Shown here: positions 19,544 to 28,293 of the stretch, in pieces
Position numbering within the stretch: the first letter of the stretch is position 1
How the letters are laid out: every line of letters starts with the position of its first letter
Assembly: GCA_016927325.1 (NCBI GenBank)
Contig: JAFGMY010000031.1
Location: 1-38,653, forward strand
Origin: Actinomycetota bacterium
GTDB taxonomy: Bacteria > Actinomycetota > Geothermincolia > Fen-727 > Anoxymicrobiaceae
Length of the DNA stretch: 38,653 bases
Direction: 5' to 3'
Translations under genes and position numbers: made by a program
Notes under the pieces: model-generated
Told to the model about the DNA's origin: nothing
Databases searched by the model: none
Seen by the model: only the letters and a program-made list of their open reading frames with translations

Positions 19544-19675
19544 CAGCCCGGGTTTATCCAGGCCCGGGATCGATACACCATAATCTTCAGCTCAGGCCTA
19601 TCCAGGCCCGGGATCGATACATCGTAATCTTCTACTCAGGCCTATCCAGGCCCGGGATCGATACACCATGAGGGG
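19544..19675. repeat. Three tandem copies of a 44-bp repeat
   Basis: TATCCAGGCCCGGGATCGATAC core begins at 19555, 19599 and 19643 (exact 44-bp period). Confidence 0.9.
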
Positions 19676-19785
19676 CTTGATGCCGCGGAGTTCAGGTTTG
19701 CGGCTATATATTAAGAGGTTGTGGCATTATTTTACAGAAACTATTTCTCGAAGGCTGGTTTAACTATGGCTGTGGGAGAACAGAT

Positions 19786-20145
19786 ATGAGGAACAGAAAA
19801 CTATTCATTTTTGCGATGGTAATAACAATCATTATTATGGCTTTTTTGACGGGGGGCTGCGGTGGTGGTGGCGGGGAGGACTCTTCATCGAGGATAACCT
19901 GGGTATGGCCTGATACGGGGGATGCAGGCATGGAGTTCAAGGTAACCGGGCAGGGTTTCGGAGACAGCCAGGGGCACAATTATCTGGATATCGGTGGTGA
20001 AAAAGCGGCCATAGTGGAATGGTCCGACACGGAAATTACAGCGGAGGTTCCAAACGGCCTGGAGGTAGGTCCCGTCGATGTCGTCGTATATTTAGGCGGA
20101 AATCCAAGCAACGAATTCGAATTCTATGTAGTCAAAACAAAGTAA
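19786..20145 (+). CDS. Lipoprotein with IPT/TIG domain
   Basis: Lipobox TGGC + GGGGG linker; ITWVWPDTGDAGMEFKVTGQGFGDSQ...TEITAEVPNGLEVGPVDVVV. Confidence 0.8.
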   Translation: MRNRKLFIFAMVITIIIMAFLTGGCGGGGGEDSSSRITWVWPDTGDAGMEFKVTGQGFGDSQGHNYLDIGGEKAAIVEWSDTEITAEVPNGLEVGPVDVVVYLGGNPSNEFEFYVVKTK

Positions 20146-20319
20146 CCGCCGCGGTTTTCCAAGTTTTAAGACGCGTCTGAATTTGTTTCCGAACCAGCGG
20201 CTCTGATGATATTTCCAGTCAAATCAACGGCTCGCAACCGCGGGATACAGGGAGCACATTTTCGCGCCTCGTTGAATTGAAACGTCCGGAATGCTAAACT
20301 CCATTTTGCTGAACTCAAA

Positions 20320-20395
20320 GGGCCGTTAGCTCAGCAGGCAGAGCAGGGGACTCTTAATCCCAAGGTCGCAGGTTCGATTCCTGCACGGCCCACCA
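20320..20395 (+). tRNA. tRNA-Lys (CTT)
   Basis: Acceptor GGGCCGT/ACGGCCC, loop CTCTTAA, T-arm GGTTCGATTCC, encoded CCA. Confidence 0.96.
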
Positions 20396-20649
20396 TCATA
20401 TAACCCGTTAGTTAAGCGAATCTTATCAATCCAAGCATATTTGAGATATTTCGAGCCTTTCTAAAAATTCGAGCTATGTTCGAGTAAATATATCCAAATT
20501 CTAGAATTGTAATACTGGCAGCACCTTGGACACTGATCAACATACTAATTAAAAAAGCAGTAATCCGTTTCTTTCGGTAGAATTGTTGTTCGGGGTTGGC
20601 CTGACTGACATTAGACACGTAAGTGTTTGAAGATTCACAGGAGGTAGCA

Positions 20650-21252
20650 TTGGCGGACACATGGATTATCGATATCACGCATTTCGGAACAGATAGGGCG
20701 TCAATCTGGGATATACCACCGCACGCGAGGAGGCTTGCCGAATACTTCGGGTCCATTATCGGCGCGGCGACGCTTACGGGACCGGGGTTGGTGGTACATA
20801 CCGCGCTCCGGTGCAGGCGCCGTCCGGGCAGGAAGCCGTGCCCCGGGCGCATTGTGGTCGAACGGTTGGAGGTGCCTCCAGAGATCGAGTGGTCGTGCTC
20901 CTCTTGCGGCGACAGGGGTGTCCTCAGGAATTGGCGGAGGACTGGTTGGGACCTGTCCGAGAAGGGCGAATTCCTGAACGGCACAGAGAGGCGTATTGGT
21001 ATCGAGCTGACCGCTGAGCAGTACGATGTGCTACGGAAGGGAGGCGTCGCTTTCGACGCGGAGTCAGACAGGATTGTCCTGGGGGCGATTACGACCGGGC
21101 GCGGGATCGAGATCAGGGGCACCTTCGATGAGTTGGATTACTTCCTGGAATGCCTCGCCGCCGAAGCAAATCACGAGACAAATCCAGCCCGGCGGAGACT
21201 TCTGGACGCGGCATACGATGTCCTTCAAGCCGAAATGGATGCACTGCCATGA
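20650..21252 (+). CDS. Hypothetical protein with single CxxC motif
   Basis: TTG start preceded by GGAGG (5-nt spacer); IEWSCSSCGDRGVLRNWRRTGWDLSE. Confidence 0.65.
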   Translation: MADTWIIDITHFGTDRASIWDIPPHARRLAEYFGSIIGAATLTGPGLVVHTALRCRRRPGRKPCPGRIVVERLEVPPEIEWSCSSCGDRGVLRNWRRTGWDLSEKGEFLNGTERRIGIELTAEQYDVLRKGGVAFDAESDRIVLGAITTGRGIEIRGTFDELDYFLECLAAEANHETNPARRRLLDAAYDVLQAEMDALP

Positions 21253-21330
21253 AGCGGTTCCAGGCATGGTGATGACGCTCTTAAGATATAAGTCACTTAT
21301 AGATATGGTGCCGGGTTTTGATATGTGCGC

Positions 21331-21639
21331 TTATGGCAATATCTGATTGATAAACGGATCAAATCTTATATCAGTTATGAATATTTGATATAAGCTTTGA
21401 TCCAGGCAGAACCACTGATTAGCGCGGAACTGCTTGACGTTTAACGCTTTCCATTGGAGCATTGGTTGATTCTTAATTTTGATTTGAAGATCCGGATCAC
21501 CAGTAAAAAGTTCCGGGCGGATTTCGTCCTGGTCCAAAAGAAGGTTCAAGAATTCCAATTCCTCATGAGTAGTTGGAGTAAGTATTTCCGGGTTACTGAA
21601 ATCCGGCAGGGGATACCGGGTATTGTAATCCTTTAACAA
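21331..21639 (-). pseudogene. Probable C-terminal fragment of an AbiEii-like toxin/nucleotidyltransferase-family protein
   Basis: ELEFLNLLLDQDEIRPELFTGDPDLQIKIKNQPMLQWKALNVKQF; no N-terminal catalytic domain; family assignment from memory. Confidence 0.45.
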
Positions 21640-21682
21640 TGGTATATAATGTTACCAGATAATAACCTAATGCGGTAATGTT

Positions 21683-22459
21683 ATGACTATGATAAAAACA
21701 AGCTTAACCAGACGAGAACTGCATATTTTAGAGAAAATCATCTCAAATCTCGGCAATATCGTTTATATCGAAGATATCAACAAACTTTTCGAGCAAGACT
21801 ATTCTCTTCAGGAGATAAGGCGTCAAATAAGTTTATTGACCAAACGGGGTTGGTTGGTCCGGATCAAGCGCGGTATTTTTGCCGTAGCCAGTCTTGAATC
21901 TCACGGTTTCGCCGGTGTGTCGCCTTTGGCGGTTTCACAAATACTTGTGCCTGAATCATATGTATCATTTGAATTCGCTTTTTCACATTACGGCTTATTT
22001 GATCAGCTGCCTTCAAAGCTTACCGCTACAACATCGATTAAGCCCAAGAAATTTACTTTTCAAAACTTGGAGTATGAATACAGAAAGATCAAACCCGAGC
22101 TTTATTTTGGTTACGTTGAGATAGCAGAAAGCGGCAGGACGGCGAACATCGCCGAGCTTGAAAAAGTCTTTCTCGACTTTCTCTATTTCCGGATAGACAC
22201 CTATAGCATTGATCTGCTGCTGGAGAAGGTGAATGAAGGCAAAGACGATCTCGACCTTAAAAAACTATTCAAATACGCGAAAAAATACCCTGTGTCTGTA
22301 AAGCGTCGTCTTGGCTATCTCTTAGACCTGGCCGATATTCCCTCTGACTCTTTGCATAGAGAGGTCAAAACAAGGCGGGATTTCTCCAAATTAACCAACA
22401 CGTCAGACAAGTTCAACGCGAAGTGGCGCATCTACTATGAAGATCGATTTAATAAATAG
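21683..22459 (+). CDS. abiEi: AbiEi-type antitoxin (type IV TA)
   Basis: N-terminal wHTH (EIRRQISLLTKRGWLVRIKRGIFAVA), AbiEi-type layout, overlapping downstream toxin gene. Confidence 0.8.
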   Translation: MTMIKTSLTRRELHILEKIISNLGNIVYIEDINKLFEQDYSLQEIRRQISLLTKRGWLVRIKRGIFAVASLESHGFAGVSPLAVSQILVPESYVSFEFAFSHYGLFDQLPSKLTATTSIKPKKFTFQNLEYEYRKIKPELYFGYVEIAESGRTANIAELEKVFLDFLYFRIDTYSIDLLLEKVNEGKDDLDLKKLFKYAKKYPVSVKRRLGYLLDLADIPSDSLHREVKTRRDFSKLTNTSDKFNAKWRIYYEDRFNK

Positions 22460-23195
22460 ATCACAGCTTTCCATCGTCAATAAGAGCAACTACCGCTATC
22501 CTTTGGCTGAAGCCGAGAAGGATTACTTCCTGGCGGTAGTTCTAAAGATCCTCTTTACTTCACCGCTTGCGGAAAAGCTCGTCTTCAAAGGTGGTACAGC
22601 TTTGCATCATCTATACCTTGACCAACTGCGATTTTCTGAAGACCTTGATTTCGGAACCATAGACGAAATTTCAATTAACGATATTGAAGAAGTCATCGCT
22701 CAAACTGAATTCCTGGAGATTAAGAAAGTTTCAAAGTCTGACTTCTCTTTGAAGATTAACCGGTTGAAGTTTACCGGGCCACTTGGTCAACCAAATTCTT
22801 TGAAGATCGACATTGATTTGTGACTCAGGATATTCTCCTGCTGGTACTCGAAATGCCATATCACAATATTTTCAACATTCCAGTCAAAGTACAAGGAATG
22901 GACCTTTCGGAAATTTGCGCTGAAAAGGTTAGGGCAATAAACGAGCGAGCCCGTTACCGGGATTTCTACGATTTGGCAATGGCATTCAAGAAGAAGAAGA
23001 TTAACCCAGAAGTTATAGTCGCAACGCTAAAAAAAGAAAGAGCTAAGGAAACCACTTTCGATTGATCAGATTAGAAAGAATCTTGATATAGCCCAGATAG
23101 CAAAAGACAAGGGTCTTGAAAATCTTTTTTACCGTGAAGAGATCGAAAGAAAGCAGATTGAGCAAGTTCTGGAAAAGATTCTCTCTCTTCTTTGA
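22437..23195 (+). pseudogene. abiEii: AbiEii-type nucleotidyltransferase toxin, disrupted by two frameshifts
   Basis: GGTALHHLYLDQLRFSEDLDFG motif intact; shift near 22820 (TQDILLLVLEM...), second near the A7 run at about 23030, last frame PLSIDQIRKNLDIAQIAKDKGLENLFYREEIERKQIEQVLEKILSLL*. Confidence 0.75.
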
Positions 23196-23283
23196 ACCTA
23201 ACCTGGGCTCAGAAACGACAATTAGCGCTCGAATGTAATAGTAGTCTCGCTGGTAGTTGTAGTAGTAGTTGTAGTCTAAAAAA

Positions 23284-23688
23284 CTATTTATTAATTGATT
23301 TAATTTCTTGAGACATAAATATCAGGTTTTTATTTGTATTGGACAGCAGAGCATCAGCGCGCAGGGCGGCATCACCCAAGTCAGAGATCATTAGATGGCT
23401 GCAGGTGTCCAGTGTCATGGTTGCGGAGCTGTGGCCCAGGGCGGACTGCACGGCCTTGATAGACGCGCCGCACCCGATAAGCTTGGTGGCGAAGCTGTGT
23501 ATCAGGGAATGCATCGTTACATGTTTGAGCTCTGCACGGTCTAGCGCCTGATTGAATCTTTTTCTCGGCATTGAAGGGTCAGGTGGAATAGCGCTGCTGT
23601 AACTGAATAGAAGTTCATCCGGTTTGTGACGGCCTATCTTTTCGGAGTGTTGCTCGAGTATTTCACTCAATGTATTTAGAAGAGGCAC
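23284..23688 (-). pseudogene. Tyrosine recombinase/integrase C-terminal remnant
   Basis: MHSLIHSFATKLIGCGASIKAVQSALGHSSATMTLDTCSHL; N-terminal half absent; catalytic HxxR is HSLI, TLDTYSH is TLDTCSH. Confidence 0.85.
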
Positions 23689-23984
23689 CGCCCTTACAGG
23701 CGGCCGGTAGGAAGAAAGAAACGAGATAGTATTGGTAGCAGTAGAAGATGTAATTCAATAAAAGAGGAGCTCCTGGTTTTGACCTGGGGCTTTTTAAGTG
23801 GGGGAGGGACGCGCGGAAAACACGGTAAATGTTGACCGCATGGATCCCCTGAACTATATACTCAAATGAGTGTCATACATATAAGTTTAATTGTATTCAG
23901 ACCGGATACTTGATTGATCGAGGGCTTAACCTGAGGATGATACATCGGTATTCGGAGTATGTATTTTCTATAACTATGTCTGAC

Positions 23985-24150
23985 CCGCGCGGTATTGCTT
24001 GACGTTTAATGCTTTCCACCTAAGCAGCACTTAAGCAGCGGCTGGTTTTCTGTCTTTATTTGGGGATCCGGGTCGGTTGTAAGGAGATCCGCCCGGATTT
24101 CACCGTTATCATGTCGAAAGTTTAAGAACTTCAATTTCTGTTCCGTAAAT
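23985..24150 (-). pseudogene. Degenerate second copy of the toxin-like fragment at 21331..21639
   Basis: Minus-strand reading ...LKFLNFRHDNGEIRADLLTTDPDPQIKTENQPLL(K)...WKALNVKQYRAGQ; broken by an 11-bp duplication. Confidence 0.7.
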
Positions 24151-24280
24151 GGTAAGAAAATAGATGGCCAATGTAATTGAGGTCAAGGTTTACTGAAAGG
24201 CGTGGGTGCCGGAAAATAGAATAGATTCAGAGCGGTGCCACCTCTGAGTGCCAGAATGCTTCCCGGACACTTGTGTGGTC

Positions 24281-24298
24281 TTTACACATTCTTTACAC
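24281..24298 (+). promoter_or_regulatory. Direct repeat TTTACAC-ATTC-TTTACAC, candidate KdpE/OmpR-type site
   Basis: Two heptamers with 11-bp centre spacing, upstream of the trk operon. Confidence 0.4.
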
Positions 24299-24359
24299 GA
24301 ATCAGGCATATTTCGAATGGAATATTTATCACGTGAAGGCCTACTCTGAGATCGTGCAG

Positions 24360-24535
24360 GGTTATGTGTTGATAACCGATGGTTTCGGGTGATTGTGCCG
24401 GAATTGTATATCTCAAATACAGATAATAACCGTTATCTACCAACGCGATCAGCGAATGAGAGAACCGGGCGGAGGCCAAAGAGAGCATATTCATTTGCTC
24501 GGGCGAATATGCAACTTTCCGGTTGGGATTTCTCA
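24360..24535 (+). ncRNA. Candidate structured 5' leader of the trk operon
   Basis: Successive inverted repeats: GGTTAT/ATAACC, AGATAA/TTATCT, GCATATTC/GAATATGC nested within TGAGA..AACCGG/CCGGTT..TCTCA. Confidence 0.4.
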
Positions 24536-24576
24536 GGATGGATTGATCTGTTTGAAAAGGCAGGGGAATTGCACAG

Positions 24577-25944
24577 ATGCATGCAGTGATTGCCGGTTGC
24601 GGAAGAGTAGGTGCGCAGCTCGCAGTATCACTTTCGTCTGAAAATCATGATGTGGTTATTATTGACAGGAAGGCAAATGCTTTCAAGCGTCTCGGTGATA
24701 AGTTCCATGGGCTCTGCATTGAGGGTATCGCGTTCGACGAAGAAACATTGATCAATGCGGGAATAAGAAGAGCGGGAGTTTTTACGGCTGTTACAGGTGT
24801 GGACAAATCCAATCTCATGGCCGGCCTGGTCGTGAAGCGAATTTTCAACGTTCCAAAAATTATGTCACGCATTGATAACAGTTTCCTTGAAGATGCCGTC
24901 TCCGTTGCGGGATTAGAAAAAGTATGCGGAACCAGAATGGTATCGGACGAGGTCCTGAAACTCCTTTTCTGCGCCGGCAATTATCGGGTTCTTGAAAAGA
25001 ATGATGATTACGGGCTTCTTGTAATCGGTTTCACGGTGCCGCAAGAGGCGTCGGGCATGCCGGTGTCTGAACTGTGCGACGGCAAGAAGTTGAGAGTAGC
25101 CGCGATCTCACATGATAACAGGGAAGAGTGTATCGAAAGCAGGACCAGGCTGGCCTGTGAAGATCAGGTAATTCTCGTGTCTTTGGAAAACGCATGGTCA
25201 CCGGTTGGTGAATTGCCCGGGATAGAAAAGAACGTGCTCGATCATATTCAAGATGGTGAGCCGGAAGATGCAAGAATAATCATAGGCGGCTGCAGTAAGG
25301 TGGGAGCCCGACTTGCCATGCAATTGATGGAAAAGGGTTTCAGGATTTCCGTTATTGATGACAATCCGGAAAAGTCGGAAAGAGTGCCGGCCAACAGCTC
25401 GGTTCAGTTTATAGAGGGTCTGATTTATGAGGAAAGCGCTTTGGTCAAGGCAGGCGTCGAGGAGGCAACAGCTTTTATCGCGGTAGGCAAGCTCGATAAC
25501 GAGAACCTGATGGCCGCGGAGGTGGCAAAGCGAATCTTTAATGTTCCGCGTGTGTTATCAAGAGTGTTCAACCCGGACAAAGAGGCTACATATCATGCGC
25601 TTGGCACTAAGCATGTGTGCGGCACTGAAATATTATACCGTTCGATTCTGGGGGATATTCTCCATCCGAAAATTCGAACCCTGTCTTACAGGGCGCTGCT
25701 TGATTACGACCTGGTCGAATTTGAATGCCCGCCAATCTGGCACGGCAGAAGTCTCGGGTCTCTCGCCTCCGGCAAGGGGATGTGTTTCATTTACCTCATC
25801 AGGGGAAGAACATGCAACTTCCCGGAGCGTGACCTTGTCCTTGCGGAAAACGATATTCTGGGTGCTCTTGCAACTCCTGGGATGTTATTGAAAGTGGACA
25901 GGCACATGGAAAAGAAAGGGAGGTGGCTGCCATCCACCTGGTAA
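24577..25944 (+). CDS. trkA: TrkA family potassium uptake protein with two fused RCK modules
   Basis: Two Rossmann starts (VIAGCGRVGAQLA; IIIGGCSKVGARLA), each followed by a C-terminal domain. Confidence 0.92.
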   Translation: MHAVIAGCGRVGAQLAVSLSSENHDVVIIDRKANAFKRLGDKFHGLCIEGIAFDEETLINAGIRRAGVFTAVTGVDKSNLMAGLVVKRIFNVPKIMSRIDNSFLEDAVSVAGLEKVCGTRMVSDEVLKLLFCAGNYRVLEKNDDYGLLVIGFTVPQEASGMPVSELCDGKKLRVAAISHDNREECIESRTRLACEDQVILVSLENAWSPVGELPGIEKNVLDHIQDGEPEDARIIIGGCSKVGARLAMQLMEKGFRISVIDDNPEKSERVPANSSVQFIEGLIYEESALVKAGVEEATAFIAVGKLDNENLMAAEVAKRIFNVPRVLSRVFNPDKEATYHALGTKHVCGTEILYRSILGDILHPKIRTLSYRALLDYDLVEFECPPIWHGRSLGSLASGKGMCFIYLIRGRTCNFPERDLVLAENDILGALATPGMLLKVDRHMEKKGRWLPSTW

Positions 25945-26585
25945 TTGCCGGAGGCGGCAAAGTCGGGGCTTTCCTTGCGAACAAGCTGGCCGGAAAGAAT
26001 ACCATAGTCATAATCGAGAAAGATCCAACAGTTTGCAAGGAGCTTTCAAAGACAACAAAGTCTCTGGTAATTCAGGGCGACGCCTGTGACTACAGGTATC
26101 AGGAGGAAGCCCGGGTGGATCGATGCGACGTATTCGCTGCCGTAACGAGTGACGACGATGATAATCTTGTGGCATGCCAGTTGGCAAAGACAGCTTTCAG
26201 CGCCGGGCGAGCCGTTGCCCGCGTAAACAACCCGAAGAATGAACGGATCTTCAATTTGATGGGAATAGACGCCATCTCCAGCACGACTATTATCGGTCAC
26301 CTCATAGAGGAGCGGGCCACCATTGGTGATATCCTGACGCTTCATGTGATGAAGTCGGGCCAGGTGGAAATAGTGGAGATAGATATCCCGGAAACAGGAT
26401 GCCGCTCGTGCAACCGTCAACTGCGCAGCCTCGGACTTCCGGAAGGTTGCGTGCTGGTTTCCATTATCCGGGGGGATGATGTGGTTATTCCCAGGGGAAG
26501 TGACATGATACTGCCCGGCGATTCAATCATCGCCGTGACTTCGACGGAAAATGAGGCTGAACTGAAGAGGGCACTTGCAGAATGA
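25923..26585 (+). CDS. trkA: TrkA family potassium uptake protein (single module)
   Basis: IHLVIAGGGKVGAFLANKL; overlaps upstream trkA by 22 nt; C-terminal RCK_C-like end. Confidence 0.92.
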   Translation: MAAIHLVIAGGGKVGAFLANKLAGKNTIVIIEKDPTVCKELSKTTKSLVIQGDACDYRYQEEARVDRCDVFAAVTSDDDDNLVACQLAKTAFSAGRAVARVNNPKNERIFNLMGIDAISSTTIIGHLIEERATIGDILTLHVMKSGQVEIVEIDIPETGCRSCNRQLRSLGLPEGCVLVSIIRGDDVVIPRGSDMILPGDSIIAVTSTENEAELKRALAE

Positions 26586-26779
26586 AAATATTGCATGTTT
26601 TCAAGAGGAGCAGGAAAAAGACGGACGGACATGGAAAAAGCGATGGTTATTTCCTTGAGGCCCGGTTTGGAGAGTGGGGGTACTACCTCCTGGGAATCGT
26701 CATGGAAGTTTCAATGGTCGCGGCCTTTTCCCTTGCCGCGCTTCTTGTGATGATAATCGTCAAGGCTGTCGTGACGTGA
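26582..26779 (+). CDS. Small single-TM membrane protein in trk operon
   Basis: 65 aa; ATGA overlap with trkA stop and GTGA overlap with trkH start. Confidence 0.7.
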   Translation: MKILHVFKRSRKKTDGHGKSDGYFLEARFGEWGYYLLGIVMEVSMVAAFSLAALLVMIIVKAVVT

Positions 26780-28293
26780 ACCTCCGCCCGACACTTAATG
26801 ACTTCAGATTAATAGGGTGGGGAATCGGCCGGGTGGTTCTGTCCGTCGGCCTGATCATGGCTGTTCCGCTTGCCACCGCTCTCATCTGTGGGGAGTGGAA
26901 TGTATGCACTGATTTCCTGATAGGAATTTCCGCTTGTCTGATATTCTGGCTGGGAACGGAAATCACCTGCCGGGTCACCCTCGATCTCAGGGTCTCTCAC
27001 GGCCTGGTGGTGGTATCTGCGGGATGGTTGTTCGCTATGGTTTTCGGTGCGATTCCCCATTACCTTTCCGGCCACTTCAGTTCATTCCTGGACGCCTGCT
27101 TCGACGTCATGAGCGGCTTCACGACAACGGGATTATTCTTGCTCCAGGACCTGGACCATGTGTCCAACGGGCTGAACATGTGGAGGCATGTATTAACATA
27201 TGCCGGCGGGCAGGGAATCATTGTTGTTGCCCTGACATTTCTGTTTGTCAGGACATCAGGGGCATTAAGCATTTATCTGGGAGAGGGCAAAGAGGAAAAA
27301 CTGCTTCCCAACGTGGTTAATACCGCAAGGGCAATATGGATGATAAGTCTTACATATCTGGTAATCGGCAGCGTTTTTCTTTTTGTCGCGCTGAAGACCT
27401 GCGGTATGACTCCGGGCAGGAGTTTTCTGCATTCAATCTGGCTTTTCATGGGCTCCTGGTCCACGGGCGGCTTTGCACCGCAGAGTCTCAATCTGCTTTA
27501 CTATCACAGTTTCACGATTGAGCTTATTACCATGGCGATATTCGTTATCGGGTCACTCAACTTTGCGCTCCACTATTCGGTATGGACCGGGAAGCACTCA
27601 GAGATATGGAAAAACATTGAAATCAGGTCTTTTGCAGTAACCGCCCTGGTTGTTACATTCTTTGTGTCGCTGGGTTTTTCCAAATTGGGTGTATACACAA
27701 CAATCAACGAGTTTTTCCGCAAAGGTTTTTACATTATGATTTCAGGCCATACGACCACCGGAAACGCCACGGTCTACTCTTCATCCCTTGTTAATGAATT
27801 TGGTGTTCTGGCACTGTGGGCGATTGTTTTCGCCATGGCAATAGGAGCCAGCGCCGCGTCTACGGGGGGCGGCTTTAAAAACCTCAGGGTGGGAATACTC
27901 ATTAAGAGCCTCTGGCTGGATATCAGAAAGATGGCGTCACCCGATTCGGCGGTATTGAGTGAAAAGGTTCATCACCTCAACGACTTATGGATCGACGATC
28001 CGCTGGCTCGCAGCGCGGCGCTTATTATCCTGTGCTATATCGCCATATACTTCATGGGAGGCCTGCTTGGGGTGGCATACGGGTTTTCTCCTTCAGTTGC
28101 GTTTTTCGATTCCGTAAGTACTGGGAGCAATACGGGTCTGTCGGCTGGCCTGGTATCGCCTGTGATGCCGGTTCTGTTGAAGGTCTACTATACCCTCAGT
28201 ATGTGGGTCGGCCGTCTTGAGTTTATATCCATATTCGCGTTAATAGGTATGGGCGCGTCGATTGTGAGAGGAAGAAAGGTCGGCGGATCATGA
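26776..28293 (+). CDS. trkH: TrkH family potassium uptake membrane subunit
   Basis: Multi-TM with DVMSGFTTTGLF and GSNTGLSAG filter-like segments; start taken at GTG 26776 (VNLRPTLNDF). Confidence 0.93.
   Translation: MNLRPTLNDFRLIGWGIGRVVLSVGLIMAVPLATALICGEWNVCTDFLIGISACLIFWLGTEITCRVTLDLRVSHGLVVVSAGWLFAMVFGAIPHYLSGHFSSFLDACFDVMSGFTTTGLFLLQDLDHVSNGLNMWRHVLTYAGGQGIIVVALTFLFVRTSGALSIYLGEGKEEKLLPNVVNTARAIWMISLTYLVIGSVFLFVALKTCGMTPGRSFLHSIWLFMGSWSTGGFAPQSLNLLYYHSFTIELITMAIFVIGSLNFALHYSVWTGKHSEIWKNIEIRSFAVTALVVTFFVSLGFSKLGVYTTINEFFRKGFYIMISGHTTTGNATVYSSSLVNEFGVLALWAIVFAMAIGASAASTGGGFKNLRVGILIKSLWLDIRKMASPDSAVLSEKVHHLNDLWIDDPLARSAALIILCYIAIYFMGGLLGVAYGFSPSVAFFDSVSTGSNTGLSAGLVSPVMPVLLKVYYTLSMWVGRLEFISIFALIGMGASIVRGRKVGGS

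Noticed and set aside
23020-23045. Programmed -1 frameshifting at the A-run in the AbiEii gene
   Set aside because: Restoring the downstream frame needs a +1 shift; a -1 slip runs into TAA. An indel is simpler.
23234-23277. TAGTAGTTGTAGTAGTAGTTGTAGTC run
   Set aside because: Short imperfect trinucleotide repeat; not a CRISPR or iteron array.
24440-24515. Match to the ydaO (c-di-AMP) riboswitch, based on GGGCGGAGGCCAAA...GGGCGAAT
   Set aside because: Only loosely reminiscent of the consensus; key helices could not be placed, so not called as that class.
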